A DNA stretch of 38,091 nt from Pseudoselenomonas ruminantium (GTDB lineage Bacteria > Bacillota > Negativicutes > Selenomonadales > Selenomonadaceae), in contig CACZIV010000014.1 of the NCBI GenBank assembly GCA_902781305.1, positions 1 to 38,091 of the forward strand, written 5' to 3'. Each line of letters begins with the position of its first letter. Positions within the stretch are counted from its first letter, which is position 1. The notes under the pieces were generated by a model. That model did no database searches. It was not told the DNA's origin and saw nothing but the letters and a program-made list of their open reading frames with translations. Below, piece by piece: positions 27,514-34,704 of this stretch. The translations under genes and the position numbers were made by a program.

Positions 27514-28922
27514 TTATGTCCCTCTTTTCCGGCCAGTTCTTCTGCCACTTGGCGGGTATTATCCGCCGTGGTATCACTGTTGCTGCCTAAATTTTCCTGC
27601 ATAAGCGCCGTATCAGCATCGGTATCGAGCAGGGCGGCAGCTTCTTTTTCTTCCTTCGTCAGCTCTACCCCCATGGCATTTTCCACCGTGGCCTTGTAGC
27701 GGGCATAGTCATACTGCGCACTGATATGGTTTAACTTCGCCTTGGACAAGGCTTCCTGAGCGTCAATGATGTCGAGCATCAAACCTTCTCCGGCGCGATA
27801 TTTTTCCCGCGCGATAAAGGCATCTTCTTCGGCCTGATGCACGGCATCCTGCGTGGAATTAAAGCGCTTTTCCGCCTCGCGCATATTGTAATAGGCCTCC
27901 CGCACAGCAAGGTCAATATTTTCCTTGTCCTTCTGATAGGTCAGCTTGGCAATATCCCGATCTGTTTCAGCCGATTTAACCTGTGCCCGGGTCACGCCGC
28001 TGTCAAAGATATTCCAATCCAGCCCCAAAGATGCCGAAGCCGTATGACTGTTTTCACTGCTCGGATGGAAGCGCTGGCTGTCACTAAGCCCCACAGACAG
28101 ATTGAGACTGGGCAAATAGCCTGCTTTGGCTGCCTTTATCGCCTGTTCCTGCTGCGCAAGTTTATTCTTGTCCACCTGCAAATCCTTGCGGTTGGCATAG
28201 GCATAGTCTAAACAAGCATTCATATCCCGGTCAAAGGCAAGATAGGCAAAATCCGTCGTCAGATTCAGCGGTTCACTGCGGTCAATATTCAAGTAGTTGC
28301 GCAGCTCGGCCAAATCCACCTCATAGCTGTTCTCGGCCTTGATGAGATTCTGCCGGGCATCACTGAGTTCCACCTGCGAGCGGATAACATCAATCTTCGC
28401 CTTGGAACCTGCCGCATAAAGCTGACTCACATTGGTATAGTGCTCCTGGTACTTGTCCACAGTTTCCTGGCGCACCCCAACGGTTTTCTTCGACTCCAAC
28501 GCATCGTAATAGGCCTTGATGACGCTGAGTTTCAAATCCTCCTGCGCCCGCTGCGTGGTAAGGCTTGCCGACTCCACGCCGATTTTCGCCTTTTTGATAT
28601 TGGCCTGATTCCTGCCACCACTATAGAGAGGCAATTTACCGGAAATGCTGGCCGTATTGCTGTCCTGACGGTCAGCATCTTTGGTTTTACTGGTGCTGAG
28701 ACTGTCACTAAGACCTACACTGACCCCATTATTCCCTTTGGCCTGCTCCAGCGCGTATTTGGCCGTGTCCTCGCCTTTTTGGGTGACTTTCAAACCGGTA
28801 TTCTGCGCCAATGCCAAATTGATGGCTTCCTGCAGGCTCAAATCCGCTGCCTGCGCCATAGGACTGGCCAACAGCAGTGCCATAAACGGCACGCCGGCTT
28901 TTATCCAACGCTTTAATTCCAT
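27510..28922 (-). CDS. TolC-family outer-membrane channel
   Basis: 470-residue outer-membrane efflux protein. Signal peptide MALLLASPMAQAADLSLQEA with likely cleavage after AQA, then two repeats of the OEP fold with long helices (LQEAINLALAQNTGLKVTQK; YANRKDLQVDKNKLAQQEQA) and beta segments such as LPLYSGGRNQANIKKA and LDWNIFDSGVTRAQVKSAE. This is the exit duct of the tripartite system whose adaptor, ATPase and permease follow, each overlapping or nearly so. It is first in the operon; GGGGAGGA lies about 7 nt before the ATG at 28922. The C-terminal 40 residues are acidic and probably disordered. Confidence 0.93.
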   Translation of the reverse strand: MELKRWIKAGVPFMALLLASPMAQAADLSLQEAINLALAQNTGLKVTQKGEDTAKYALEQAKGNNGVSVGLSDSLSTSKTKDADRQDSNTASISGKLPLYSGGRNQANIKKAKIGVESASLTTQRAQEDLKLSVIKAYYDALESKKTVGVRQETVDKYQEHYTNVSQLYAAGSKAKIDVIRSQVELSDARQNLIKAENSYEVDLAELRNYLNIDRSEPLNLTTDFAYLAFDRDMNACLDYAYANRKDLQVDKNKLAQQEQAIKAAKAGYLPSLNLSVGLSDSQRFHPSSENSHTASASLGLDWNIFDSGVTRAQVKSAETDRDIAKLTYQKDKENIDLAVREAYYNMREAEKRFNSTQDAVHQAEEDAFIAREKYRAGEGLMLDIIDAQEALSKAKLNHISAQYDYARYKATVENAMGVELTKEEKEAAALLDTDADTALMQENLGSNSDTTADNTRQVAEELAGKEGHK

Positions 28923-29002
28923 GAAGATTTCCTCCCCAGTATATTTTCCTTTTACACCTTTTTATTTTACCATAACATCGCTTTTCATGGCGCAAAATGT
29001 TG

Positions 29003-29019
29003 TATTTTATGATAAAATA
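29003..29019. repeat. 17-bp AT palindrome between tolC-like gene and recQ
   Basis: TATTTTA (29003-29009), TGA, TAAAATA (29013-29019): perfect 7-bp arms with a 3-nt centre in the divergent region 28923-29079. It overlaps a possible plus-strand -10 box (TAAAAT, 29013-29018) for recQ, for which no good -35 was found. May be an operator or only AT-rich promoter DNA. Confidence 0.45.
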
Positions 29020-29079
29020 GATTCGTTGTAATTTCATGAGAAATAAATTAAATTTACATTAGAAATAGGTGTTTTTTCG

Positions 29080-30861
29080 ATGGATAATCCATATTTTGCC
29101 GAGGCGCAGAATCTCCTGCGCAAGTTCTACGGCTACCCGGACTTCCGCCCGGCGCAAAAGCCTGTGGTCGAAAGTCTTTTGCAGGGCTCTGATACCCTGG
29201 CCATCATGCCCACCGGCGCAGGCAAGAGCATCTGCTTTCAGCTGCCCGCGTTGGTGTTTCCCGGCATAACCCTCGTCATTTCGCCGCTGATTTCCCTGAT
29301 GAAAGACCAGGTTGACGCCCTCGGTGAACAGGGCGTGCCGGCCACCTATATCAACAGCCAGTTATCCCTGGAGGAAAGCAATCTCCGCTTTAACGCCATT
29401 GCCGAAGGCCGCTATAAACTCGTCTACGTTGCCCCCGAGCGGCTCGATACCAACTACTTCCGCTACATCATCGAGCGGCAGGAAATCTCCATGGTCGCTG
29501 TCGACGAAGCACACTGCCTTTCCCAATGGGGCCACGACTTCCGCCCGAGTTACCGGCAGATTGCCCCCTTTATCGCCGGGCTTCCTCGCCGCCCGCTCGT
29601 CAGCGCCTTTACAGCCACGGCTACGCCGGAGGTCAAAGACGATATCATTAATCTTCTGCACCTGCAAAACCCGCGGATTCATGTCACGGGCTTCGACCGC
29701 CCCAACCTCTACTTTGAAGTGCGCCGGGGCGAGGACAAGAAGAAATTTATCGAGCGCTATCTGAAAAACCATGCCGATGAATCCGGCATCATCTATGCCG
29801 CCACCCGCAAGGAAGTGGACAGCCTTTACGAACACCTCAAAAAGAAAAAGTTTACTGTAGGCCGCTACCATGCGGGCCTGTCCGACAAACAACGCAATAA
29901 GGCGCAGGACGATTTTCTCTACGATAATGTGCAGGTCATTGTGGCTACCAACGCCTTCGGTATGGGAATTGACAAGTCAAATGTGCGCTATGTGATTCAC
30001 TACAATATGCCCAAAAATATTGAAGCCTACTATCAGGAAGCAGGCCGCGCGGGCCGCGACGGTGAACCGGGCAGCTGCATTCTGCTCTACTCCCCGCAGG
30101 ACGTCATGACGCAAAAATACCTGATTGACGTATCCATCGAGGACGAAGAACGCAAGGCCCATAACCTCGGCACCCTGCAAAAGATGGTGGACTACTGCCA
30201 CACGCCGGAATGTTTGCGGCATTTCATCATCAGCTATTTCGGCGATACCAGTTCCGCAGTTCTCTGCGATAACTGCGGCAACTGCAAGGCAGGCCTCGAA
30301 AAAATCGACGTTACCATTGATGCGCAAAAGGTCTTCTCCTGCGTCTACCGCATGCAGCAGCGCTTTGGCCTGACTCTTGTCGCCCAGGTACTCAAAGGCT
30401 CCAGCGACAAGCGCGTAAAAGAACTGCACTTCGATAAGCTCTCCACCTTCGGCCTGATGAAAGAACGCACGCTGGCCGACATCAAGCTCCTGATTCAGCG
30501 CTTTATCGCCACAGATTACCTGGGCATTACCGAGAGCAAATTCCCCGTGGTCACGCTGAAACCTGCCGCCTACCCCGTCCTCAAAGGACAGGAAAAAGTC
30601 TGGCAGGCCGTCCCAAAACCCGAAAAGGAAAAAGAAACCGCCGCACCGGAACTTTTCGACCACCTGCGCCACCTGCGCAAAGAAATCGCCACCCGCGAAC
30701 ACGTCCCGCCCTATGTGGTTTTCTCCGATGCCACCCTCAGGGATATGTGCCGCGTCCAGCCACAGACCTTGGACGAAATGCTCGACGTCAAAGGTATCGG
30801 CGAACAGAAACTGCGTAAGTATGGGCAGGAATTCTTAACGTGCATAAACACACATAAATAA
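29080..30861 (+). CDS. recQ: ATP-dependent DNA helicase RecQ
   Basis: 593-residue 3'-to-5' helicase for recombination and fork repair. Walker A is MPTGAGKSICFQLPAL, the DEAH box is VDEAHCLSQWGHDFRPSY, motif III TATATP, and motif VI YQEAGRAGRDGEPGSC. A zinc-binding RecQ-Ct segment near 375-405 uses CLRHF and CDNCGNCK cysteines. A winged helix follows, and the end is an HRDC domain (about 520-590) with LDEMLDVKGIGEQKLRKYG. ATG 29080 has AGGTG at 8 nt. Transcribed alone, divergent from the tolC-like gene. Length and motifs are complete. Confidence 0.96.
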   Translation: MDNPYFAEAQNLLRKFYGYPDFRPAQKPVVESLLQGSDTLAIMPTGAGKSICFQLPALVFPGITLVISPLISLMKDQVDALGEQGVPATYINSQLSLEESNLRFNAIAEGRYKLVYVAPERLDTNYFRYIIERQEISMVAVDEAHCLSQWGHDFRPSYRQIAPFIAGLPRRPLVSAFTATATPEVKDDIINLLHLQNPRIHVTGFDRPNLYFEVRRGEDKKKFIERYLKNHADESGIIYAATRKEVDSLYEHLKKKKFTVGRYHAGLSDKQRNKAQDDFLYDNVQVIVATNAFGMGIDKSNVRYVIHYNMPKNIEAYYQEAGRAGRDGEPGSCILLYSPQDVMTQKYLIDVSIEDEERKAHNLGTLQKMVDYCHTPECLRHFIISYFGDTSSAVLCDNCGNCKAGLEKIDVTIDAQKVFSCVYRMQQRFGLTLVAQVLKGSSDKRVKELHFDKLSTFGLMKERTLADIKLLIQRFIATDYLGITESKFPVVTLKPAAYPVLKGQEKVWQAVPKPEKEKETAAPELFDHLRHLRKEIATREHVPPYVVFSDATLRDMCRVQPQTLDEMLDVKGIGEQKLRKYGQEFLTCINTHK

Positions 30862-30890
30862 GACCGCTAGCCTTTAGCGGTCTTATATGA
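30860..30890 (+). terminator. Hairpin terminator of recQ
   Basis: Perfect 10-bp stem AAGACCGCTA (30860-30869) with TAGCGGTCTT (30875-30884) and a 5-nt loop, starting within the recQ stop codon. The T-run is short (TCTTATAT), so termination may be partial. Confidence 0.7.
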
Positions 30891-30914
30891 TAAAATACTA
30901 TTGCTACTTTCCTC

Positions 30915-30920
30915 TATACT
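30915..30920 (+). promoter_or_regulatory. Possible -10 box of the toxin-like peptide mRNA
   Basis: TATACT at 30915-30920, 24 nt before the SD and GTG of the small peptide. No convincing -35 is present at 16-18 nt, so the promoter is tentative; partial readthrough from recQ is the alternative. Confidence 0.35.
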
Positions 30921-30943
30921 ACGGTAGCATAGGGGGTGTAAGG

Positions 30944-31033
30944 GTGATACTAGGTAATTTTCTGCTGTCTATTGTGGCAGGTGTGATTTCGTATTACATC
31001 TGCAAATGGCTCGATAGGCATCTTAAAAAGTAG
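30944..31033 (+). CDS. 29-residue membrane peptide, Fst-like type I toxin candidate
   Basis: Small frame MILGNFLLSIVAGVISYY followed by ICKWLDRHLKK, stop TAG. GTG start with AGGGGG 7 nt upstream, a strong site. One hydrophobic helix (about residues 2-20) is followed by a Trp-Leu-Asp and a basic tail, the layout of short membrane toxins of the Fst/TxpA class, which depolarise or disturb the inner membrane. The context supports this: an 11-bp direct repeat covers its start codon, a convergent minus-strand promoter lies beyond the gene, and a strong hairpin sits between. No known family was matched by search. It could also be a harmless small membrane protein; the RNA layout is the main argument for toxin. 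Confidence 0.7.
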   Translation: MILGNFLLSIVAGVISYYICKWLDRHLKK

Positions 31034-31144
31034 CGAGCCTTAGCTGAGCACGGCTGTGATAGTGCAAGGCCCCTCCGCCAACGTGTTTTCCAGGCACGAG
31101 TTGGTGGAGGGGCCGTTTTCATTAGAAAACGAATGATACTAGGT
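30945..31144. repeat. 11-bp direct repeat pair TGATACTAGGT
   Basis: TGATACTAGGT occurs at 30945-30955 (last two bases of the GTG start through codon 4 of the small peptide) and at 31134-31144, near the 5' end of the predicted antisense RNA. Because that RNA is read from the opposite strand, it contains the exact complement of the peptide's translation start. This is how the direct repeats of the enterococcal par/fst locus work. Confidence 0.8.
31068..31120 (+). terminator. Strong hairpin shared by convergent transcripts
   Basis: 15-bp stem: left arm 31068-31082 (GGCCCCTCCGCCAAC), right arm 31100-31114, one G-T wobble, with an inner CGTG/CACG pairing in the loop. It is followed on the plus strand by GTTTTC, as for an intrinsic terminator, 35 nt after the small peptide stop. 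On the minus strand the sequence after the stem (TTGCAC) has no T-run. Confidence 0.8.
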
Positions 31145-31155
31145 TCTTACCATCT
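31068..31155 (-). ncRNA. Predicted antisense antitoxin RNA
   Basis: Inferred RNA starting about 7 nt past the TATACT box and running towards the toxin-like gene. Expected parts in order: the complement of the 11-bp repeat (31144-31134), a small hairpin (31130-31115, arms GAAAAC/GTTTTC), then the large 15-bp stem. If it stops at that stem it is about 88 nt; if not, it runs antisense through the peptide gene. It would block translation of the peptide by pairing at the start codon and overlap its 3' end. Sequence-based only; not observed. Confidence 0.55.
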
Positions 31156-31161
31156 ATACGT

Positions 31162-31191
31162 AGTATACCCCATTTATTGGCACTATGTCAA
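31162..31191 (-). promoter_or_regulatory. Strong antisense promoter
   Basis: Minus-strand TTGACA (31191-31186, perfect), 18-nt spacer, TATACT (31167-31162, five of six). It points away from the nuclease-like gene at 31329 and towards the small peptide, and no minus-strand protein gene follows until the opposite-strand recQ. It therefore most likely makes a non-coding RNA. Confidence 0.8.
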
Positions 31192-31231
31192 ACAAAATGA
31201 CAAATTACGTTACCTGCAATACACGCACTAA

Positions 31232-31311
31232 GCCCGGTGGCTGATGATACTTTTCCGCAGCTTTTGACAAGCTTGTCTATGACGAAGGAAAAGTATTATC
31301 AGCCATCGGGC
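31232..31311. repeat. 80-bp long inverted repeat with nested palindrome
   Basis: Left arm 31232-31256 (GCCCGGTGGCTGATGATACT continuing TTTCC) pairs over 25 bp with right arm 31287-31311, with two wobble positions on one strand. The 30-nt loop contains a perfect 12-bp palindrome GACAAGCTTGTC (31266-31277). Lies 18 nt beyond the stop of the minus-strand gene at 31329. Flanks lack a long T-run on either side (GTCTTTATC to the right), so it is not a standard terminator; it may be a REP/MITE-like element or a structured 3' end. Confidence 0.8.
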
Positions 31312-31328
31312 GTCTTTATCATGCTATT

Positions 31329-32123
31329 TTATTTGGCATTAACGTATTTTACATATTCATCCGTCTGAATCGGAGTCTTGCCGCAATAACGCATCAGAGC
31401 GCGGAAGAAGGTTGCGCTGCGGTTGACGCGCTGAATGGCTTCGTCATGCGTCAGTTCGCGGTTTTCTTTGCGCAGTTTCTGAGCCAGTTCGAAGGATTCG
31501 TTGGCAATCATGAGCATATGGTCAATGATTTCGTCTTCGTTGTTGAAGCGAACGCTGTCATCAACCGTCATTTCCTTGGTGATAAGAGGTACACCATCAA
31601 CATCCCATTTCACTTCGCTGTGATTGAGCGTCTGGTCAATGTTCAGATGATGTTTGCGGTTGAAGTCGTCATAAACGGACATATGCAGCGGCATGGAAAG
31701 GTCACCGCAATAATGACCGAGAATAGCATAGTTATAATCATCAAACTTGCCCTGTTCCGTCCAAGCTTTTGCCTTGCGGGTAGCGTTGATGATACCACCG
31801 AGAATCCAGCCATCCGGGGAATCGTCACGGCCCTGGCCAATCATTTCCAGCTGTTCTTCAACGTCCTTGCGCGTAGGCGGCTTGGAGGCATCGAAGAAAT
31901 GGCCCTGACCATCGTTCTTCTTAAGTTTGTTGATGGCCGATACAGTCTTGGAAACGTCCGGAGACGGGGCGTTCTGATAGCTCATCAGACCAGCAGCACG
32001 TTCAATGGCCATATGCGTCTGGTCCGTCCAAGCTTCTGCCGGAGCCGGAGAAAAGCTGAGTGCACCAAAGGATGCCAGCATAGCGGGAATAATCATTAAC
32101 TGAGATTTTTTGCTAAACTTCAT
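31329..32123 (-). CDS. Exported S1/P1-nuclease- or phospholipase-C-like zinc enzyme
   Basis: 264-residue exported protein. Signal peptide ends PAPAEA, so the mature protein starts at Trp32. The S1/P1 nuclease and bacterial phospholipase C fold uses the N-terminal Trp as a zinc ligand. Matching ligands are in register: W32 and H37 (W1/H6 in P1), H75, then H137-x3-D141-x5-H147 in ILGHYCGDLSMPLHM, and H159-x3-D163. The trinuclear zinc site therefore seems complete. Substrate may be single-stranded nucleic acid or phospholipid; the neighbours favour nucleic acid. ATG 32123 with AGAGG at 9 nt. It follows the porin gene across a hairpin terminator-like element, so expression may be by readthrough. 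Confidence 0.8.
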   Translation of the reverse strand: MKFSKKSQLMIIPAMLASFGALSFSPAPAEAWTDQTHMAIERAAGLMSYQNAPSPDVSKTVSAINKLKKNDGQGHFFDASKPPTRKDVEEQLEMIGQGRDDSPDGWILGGIINATRKAKAWTEQGKFDDYNYAILGHYCGDLSMPLHMSVYDDFNRKHHLNIDQTLNHSEVKWDVDGVPLITKEMTVDDSVRFNNEDEIIDHMLMIANESFELAQKLRKENRELTHDEAIQRVNRSATFFRALMRYCGKTPIQTDEYVKYVNAK

Positions 32124-32156
32124 TAGAGCTTACCTCTCATTCTTTATGCAATATTA

Positions 32157-32198
32157 TGAAAAAGCCTGCCCACACGGGCATCACCCAAAGGGGCAGAC
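32157..32198 (-). terminator. Hairpin terminator after the porin-like gene
   Basis: Minus-strand stem GTCTGCCC (32198-32191) with GGGCAGGC (32171-32164), one wobble, followed by TTTTTC. It lies 43-77 nt after the porin stop and about 34 nt before the next start codon, so it is either a terminator or an attenuator between the two genes. Confidence 0.8.
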
Positions 32199-32240
32199 TC
32201 TTTCACAGTCATTTATATGGTTAAATTTAGGGGAAACAGA

Positions 32241-33374
32241 TTAATGGAATTTGTACGCTAAAGAGGCCACAAAAATATTGCTCCAACGCCCCTTGTTATT
32301 ATCTACACCATCACTACTCGTTCCCTTATCTTTCATGCGACCATATACAATATCAAAGGACAATCCTTTTTTCAAAACCATACCGTAGTCAAGACGAATG
32401 CCTTTTTGATCATCATAGAACGTATTATTGTGACTATAAGTACCATGTTTTCCAATATCCTGATAACGTACAGAGAAAGCATGCGTACCTGGCTTTTGTA
32501 AGGGTAAGCCGGAACCAAAGTCATTCGTTGGGCCAGTGTATAATTCAACAAACCACGCTTTTTTAGAACCAGGATTTGTGAGGCCTTTTATAGGATGGTT
32601 AGCAATATTCTTTGCCCACTCACCTACCAAAGTTACTCCATGGAACTTAACTTTTCCACCAACATCAATAAAATTATCTCTTTGAGTTGTTATGTACTTT
32701 GAATCATACTTCTGTTCATTTTTGCCATTTTTTTTATTAAATTCATAGTAATTACTATTGTAAATCTGATCACCGCTTACATAAGTCAGATTCATCGAAG
32801 TTGCTTTTGATAGTGATTTCGTAACCTGTGCCGACCAAATGCGATTACCGCTCTTGTTATCACCATAAGTCAATTGAACACAGAACGGGTCATACCAGTT
32901 ACCATAAGAAACTTGAACACCAGTCAAATTACCAGTAGAATTGTATACCATGCTCTGACCAAGAGTCATGCCTTTTTTACCAATGATAAAATGCAAATTA
33001 CTCTTTTTATCATCATATTTCAAATATGACTGGTCAAAATATGCACCGGTTTCGTTAGTATTTTTAGAGTGATACCCTAAGCCGTCATAACCACTATGCA
33101 AACGTGCTACCATGCTTAAACTTTTATCAACATAGTAATTAAGCTGAACACGCGTATAGTTATTCCAACCTGAAGAATTATATTTACCATCAGCACGCCT
33201 ATTACCATAATATAAGCTATTAGTATCATGATAATAAGATGTAATACCATTGACTTCCATACGGAACTTATCGGAAATCTCTGCACTTGCCGTAGAAGGT
33301 GCAACTGTATTGATGCCGGCCGTAGCGCCCATCATCAGGGCCATAGCTATTGAAAGTTTAACTGATTTCTTCAT
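32241..33374 (-). CDS. Porin-like outer-membrane beta-barrel
   Basis: 377-residue exported protein. Signal peptide MMGATAGINTVAPSTASAEI with likely cleavage after ASA. The mature part is a sequence of alternating strands rich in Tyr, Ser, Asn and Gly, such as YTRVQLNYYVDKSLSMVARL and THAFSVRYQDIGKHGTYSHN, and ends VASLAYKFH, close to the aromatic ending of outer-membrane barrels. There is no SLH domain as in the OmpM porins of Negativicutes, so it is another barrel type. Substrate is not known; the hydrolases on both sides suggest phosphate, nucleosides or nucleotides. AGGGGA lies 8 nt before the ATG at 33374, 33 nt after the e(P4)-like gene. It is more AT-rich than the flanking hydrolase genes. 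Confidence 0.8.
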   Translation of the reverse strand: MKKSVKLSIAMALMMGATAGINTVAPSTASAEISDKFRMEVNGITSYYHDTNSLYYGNRRADGKYNSSGWNNYTRVQLNYYVDKSLSMVARLHSGYDGLGYHSKNTNETGAYFDQSYLKYDDKKSNLHFIIGKKGMTLGQSMVYNSTGNLTGVQVSYGNWYDPFCVQLTYGDNKSGNRIWSAQVTKSLSKATSMNLTYVSGDQIYNSNYYEFNKKNGKNEQKYDSKYITTQRDNFIDVGGKVKFHGVTLVGEWAKNIANHPIKGLTNPGSKKAWFVELYTGPTNDFGSGLPLQKPGTHAFSVRYQDIGKHGTYSHNNTFYDDQKGIRLDYGMVLKKGLSFDIVYGRMKDKGTSSDGVDNNKGRWSNIFVASLAYKFH

Positions 33375-33407
33375 TAAAAATATCCCCTATTCTCTATTCG
33401 TTCTGTC

Positions 33408-34307
33408 TTACTGTTCCGTACCCGGTTTGGTGTTTGCCTTATCCTGCGCACTCTTCATCGGTCTCCAGGTGCGGAGGGATTTGCGGCGGATTTCACTCTT
33501 GCCTGCCGGAGTCTGTTTCCAATAGTTGCCGCTCTTGTCGAGAGCCGGTTCCCAGTCACCGTAGGTCGGGTTCGGCAGAACGATAAAGCGTTTGCCAAAT
33601 TCTTTCTGATGAGCATCTACGAGCGCATTGCGTTCTTCCTGGCTCTTGTGGTAGGAGCCAATCGGCATATCGCCCGTGTTGTCGCCCATGAAGACAACGA
33701 CATCATAGTCTTTCATAACCTGCTGGAAGCGTTCCATCTTGTCGCTCTTGTCCGTCTTCAAAAGCATATGCTTTTTATCAATCTGCGGGAAGCCGATGGC
33801 CTTCATGTTTTTAGCAGAGCCTTCATACTGGGTTTTCATGCTACGGTTCGTGACATAGAAGATTTCCACACCCATCTTGTCAACGGCCTGCAGATATTCC
33901 GTTGCCCCCGGCATAGCCGTTGCTTTGGCAGCTGCGCACCATTCATCCCAGGTTGCATTGCTGTAGCTGTTGCCCGTACCAACCAGACCAGCTTCAAATG
34001 CGCTGTTGTCCAGTACCGTTTCATCCGCATCGAGAACGATAGCCAGCGGCTTGTCGCCCTTCTTGTGATTTGCTACAGCAGCCTTAACACGGTCAAGCGC
34101 CGTATTGTATGCCTGATAGCAAAGTTCACGGTACTCAGCAGAGTTCTGGAACCAAGCTACAGCCATGCCCAGTTCGTTGTTCAGCTGTTCCTGCGTGTAG
34201 TTTGCCGGAACATCTGCTGCGTAGCTGGTGGAGAGCGGAGCCGTCATAAAGGATACGCTCATTGCAGCCGCAATCAAAAGACTCTTTTTTTTGCCCAAGA
34301 AGTTCAT
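33408..34307 (-). CDS. Exported e(P4)-type class C acid phosphatase / 5'-nucleotidase
   Basis: 299-residue HAD-superfamily phosphatase of the e(P4)/OlpA (class C acid phosphatase) family, which removes phosphate from nucleotides and related esters outside the inner membrane. The nucleophile motif VLDADETVLDN gives D93 and D95; later motifs are YVTNRSMKTQ and VVFMGDNTGDM. Signal peptide ends near STSYAAD, and there is no lipobox cysteine, so unlike H. influenzae e(P4) the protein should be soluble in the periplasm. ATG 34307 with AGGGG at 8 nt is preferred over the TTG at 34310. It heads the minus-strand unit with the porin 33 nt downstream. Confidence 0.92.
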   Translation of the reverse strand: MNFLGKKKSLLIAAAMSVSFMTAPLSTSYAADVPANYTQEQLNNELGMAVAWFQNSAEYRELCYQAYNTALDRVKAAVANHKKGDKPLAIVLDADETVLDNSAFEAGLVGTGNSYSNATWDEWCAAAKATAMPGATEYLQAVDKMGVEIFYVTNRSMKTQYEGSAKNMKAIGFPQIDKKHMLLKTDKSDKMERFQQVMKDYDVVVFMGDNTGDMPIGSYHKSQEERNALVDAHQKEFGKRFIVLPNPTYGDWEPALDKSGNYWKQTPAGKSEIRRKSLRTWRPMKSAQDKANTKPGTEQ

Positions 34308-34555
34308 CAAAACATCCCCTTAAATAGTTTTAACTTCTGGTCCAAACTCCCGCCGTCCATACCACACATAAAACACAAATTAATTCAGAATCTGTCATTA
34401 TTTTTTTCGCATTAATCAGCCAGTTTCCTTGTTTCCTGACTGCGATCATAAACTTTGACATTTGCTTATTAATCTGTATTTAATGGTTCTATTTCTTACG
34501 AGTTTTCAGACGTTTTCGACTTACAAATCAATTATAGCCCATATGCACCATTGAT

Positions 34556-34575
34556 AAAAGGTCATATGTCCTTTT
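34556..34575. repeat. 20-bp dyad, candidate operator
   Basis: AAAAGGTCATATGTCCTTTT is palindromic except for one T-T pair. Confidence 0.65.
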
Positions 34576-34576
34576 T

Positions 34577-34594
34577 AGTACATAGATGTGTACT
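34577..34594. repeat. 18-bp dyad AGTACA-N6-TGTACT
   Basis: Perfect 6-bp arms at 34577-34582 and 34589-34594, directly following the 20-bp dyad; centres are 20 bp apart. Confidence 0.65.
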
Positions 34595-34636
34595 ACTTTT
34601 TATTGTTTTTTTTAAGTTTATTTTAACTCTCGATAG

Positions 34637-34660
34637 AAAACGATAAGTAAATATCGTTTT
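34637..34660. repeat. 24-bp dyad AAAACGATA-N6-TATCGTTTT
   Basis: Perfect 9-bp arms (34637-34645 and 34652-34660). Its centre is about 62 bp upstream of the predicted start of the nuclease transcript, the usual place for an activator acting from upstream of the -35 box. Confidence 0.75.
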
Positions 34661-34675
34661 GTCAGAATTTTAATA

Positions 34676-34704
34676 TTGACATTACTATTTCTAACTTTTA
34701 CAAT
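34676..34704 (+). promoter_or_regulatory. Sigma-A promoter of the EEP nuclease gene
   Basis: TTGACA (34676-34681, perfect), 17-nt spacer, TACAAT (34699-34704, five of six). Predicted start near 34711 gives a 39-nt leader that contains AGGAGA before ATG 34750. Confidence 0.85.

Noticed and set aside
29977-30702. 241-codon minus-strand frame opposite recQ
   Set aside because: Phe/Gly/Val-rich composition typical of an antisense shadow; the recQ motifs are on the other strand.
31446-32099. 217-codon plus-strand frame opposite the zinc enzyme
   Set aside because: The minus strand has a signal peptide and the full set of zinc ligands; the plus frame has no recognisable features.
34391-34412. Pho box before the phosphatase gene
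   Set aside because: Only the CTGTCAT half matches; the second half and the spacing do not.
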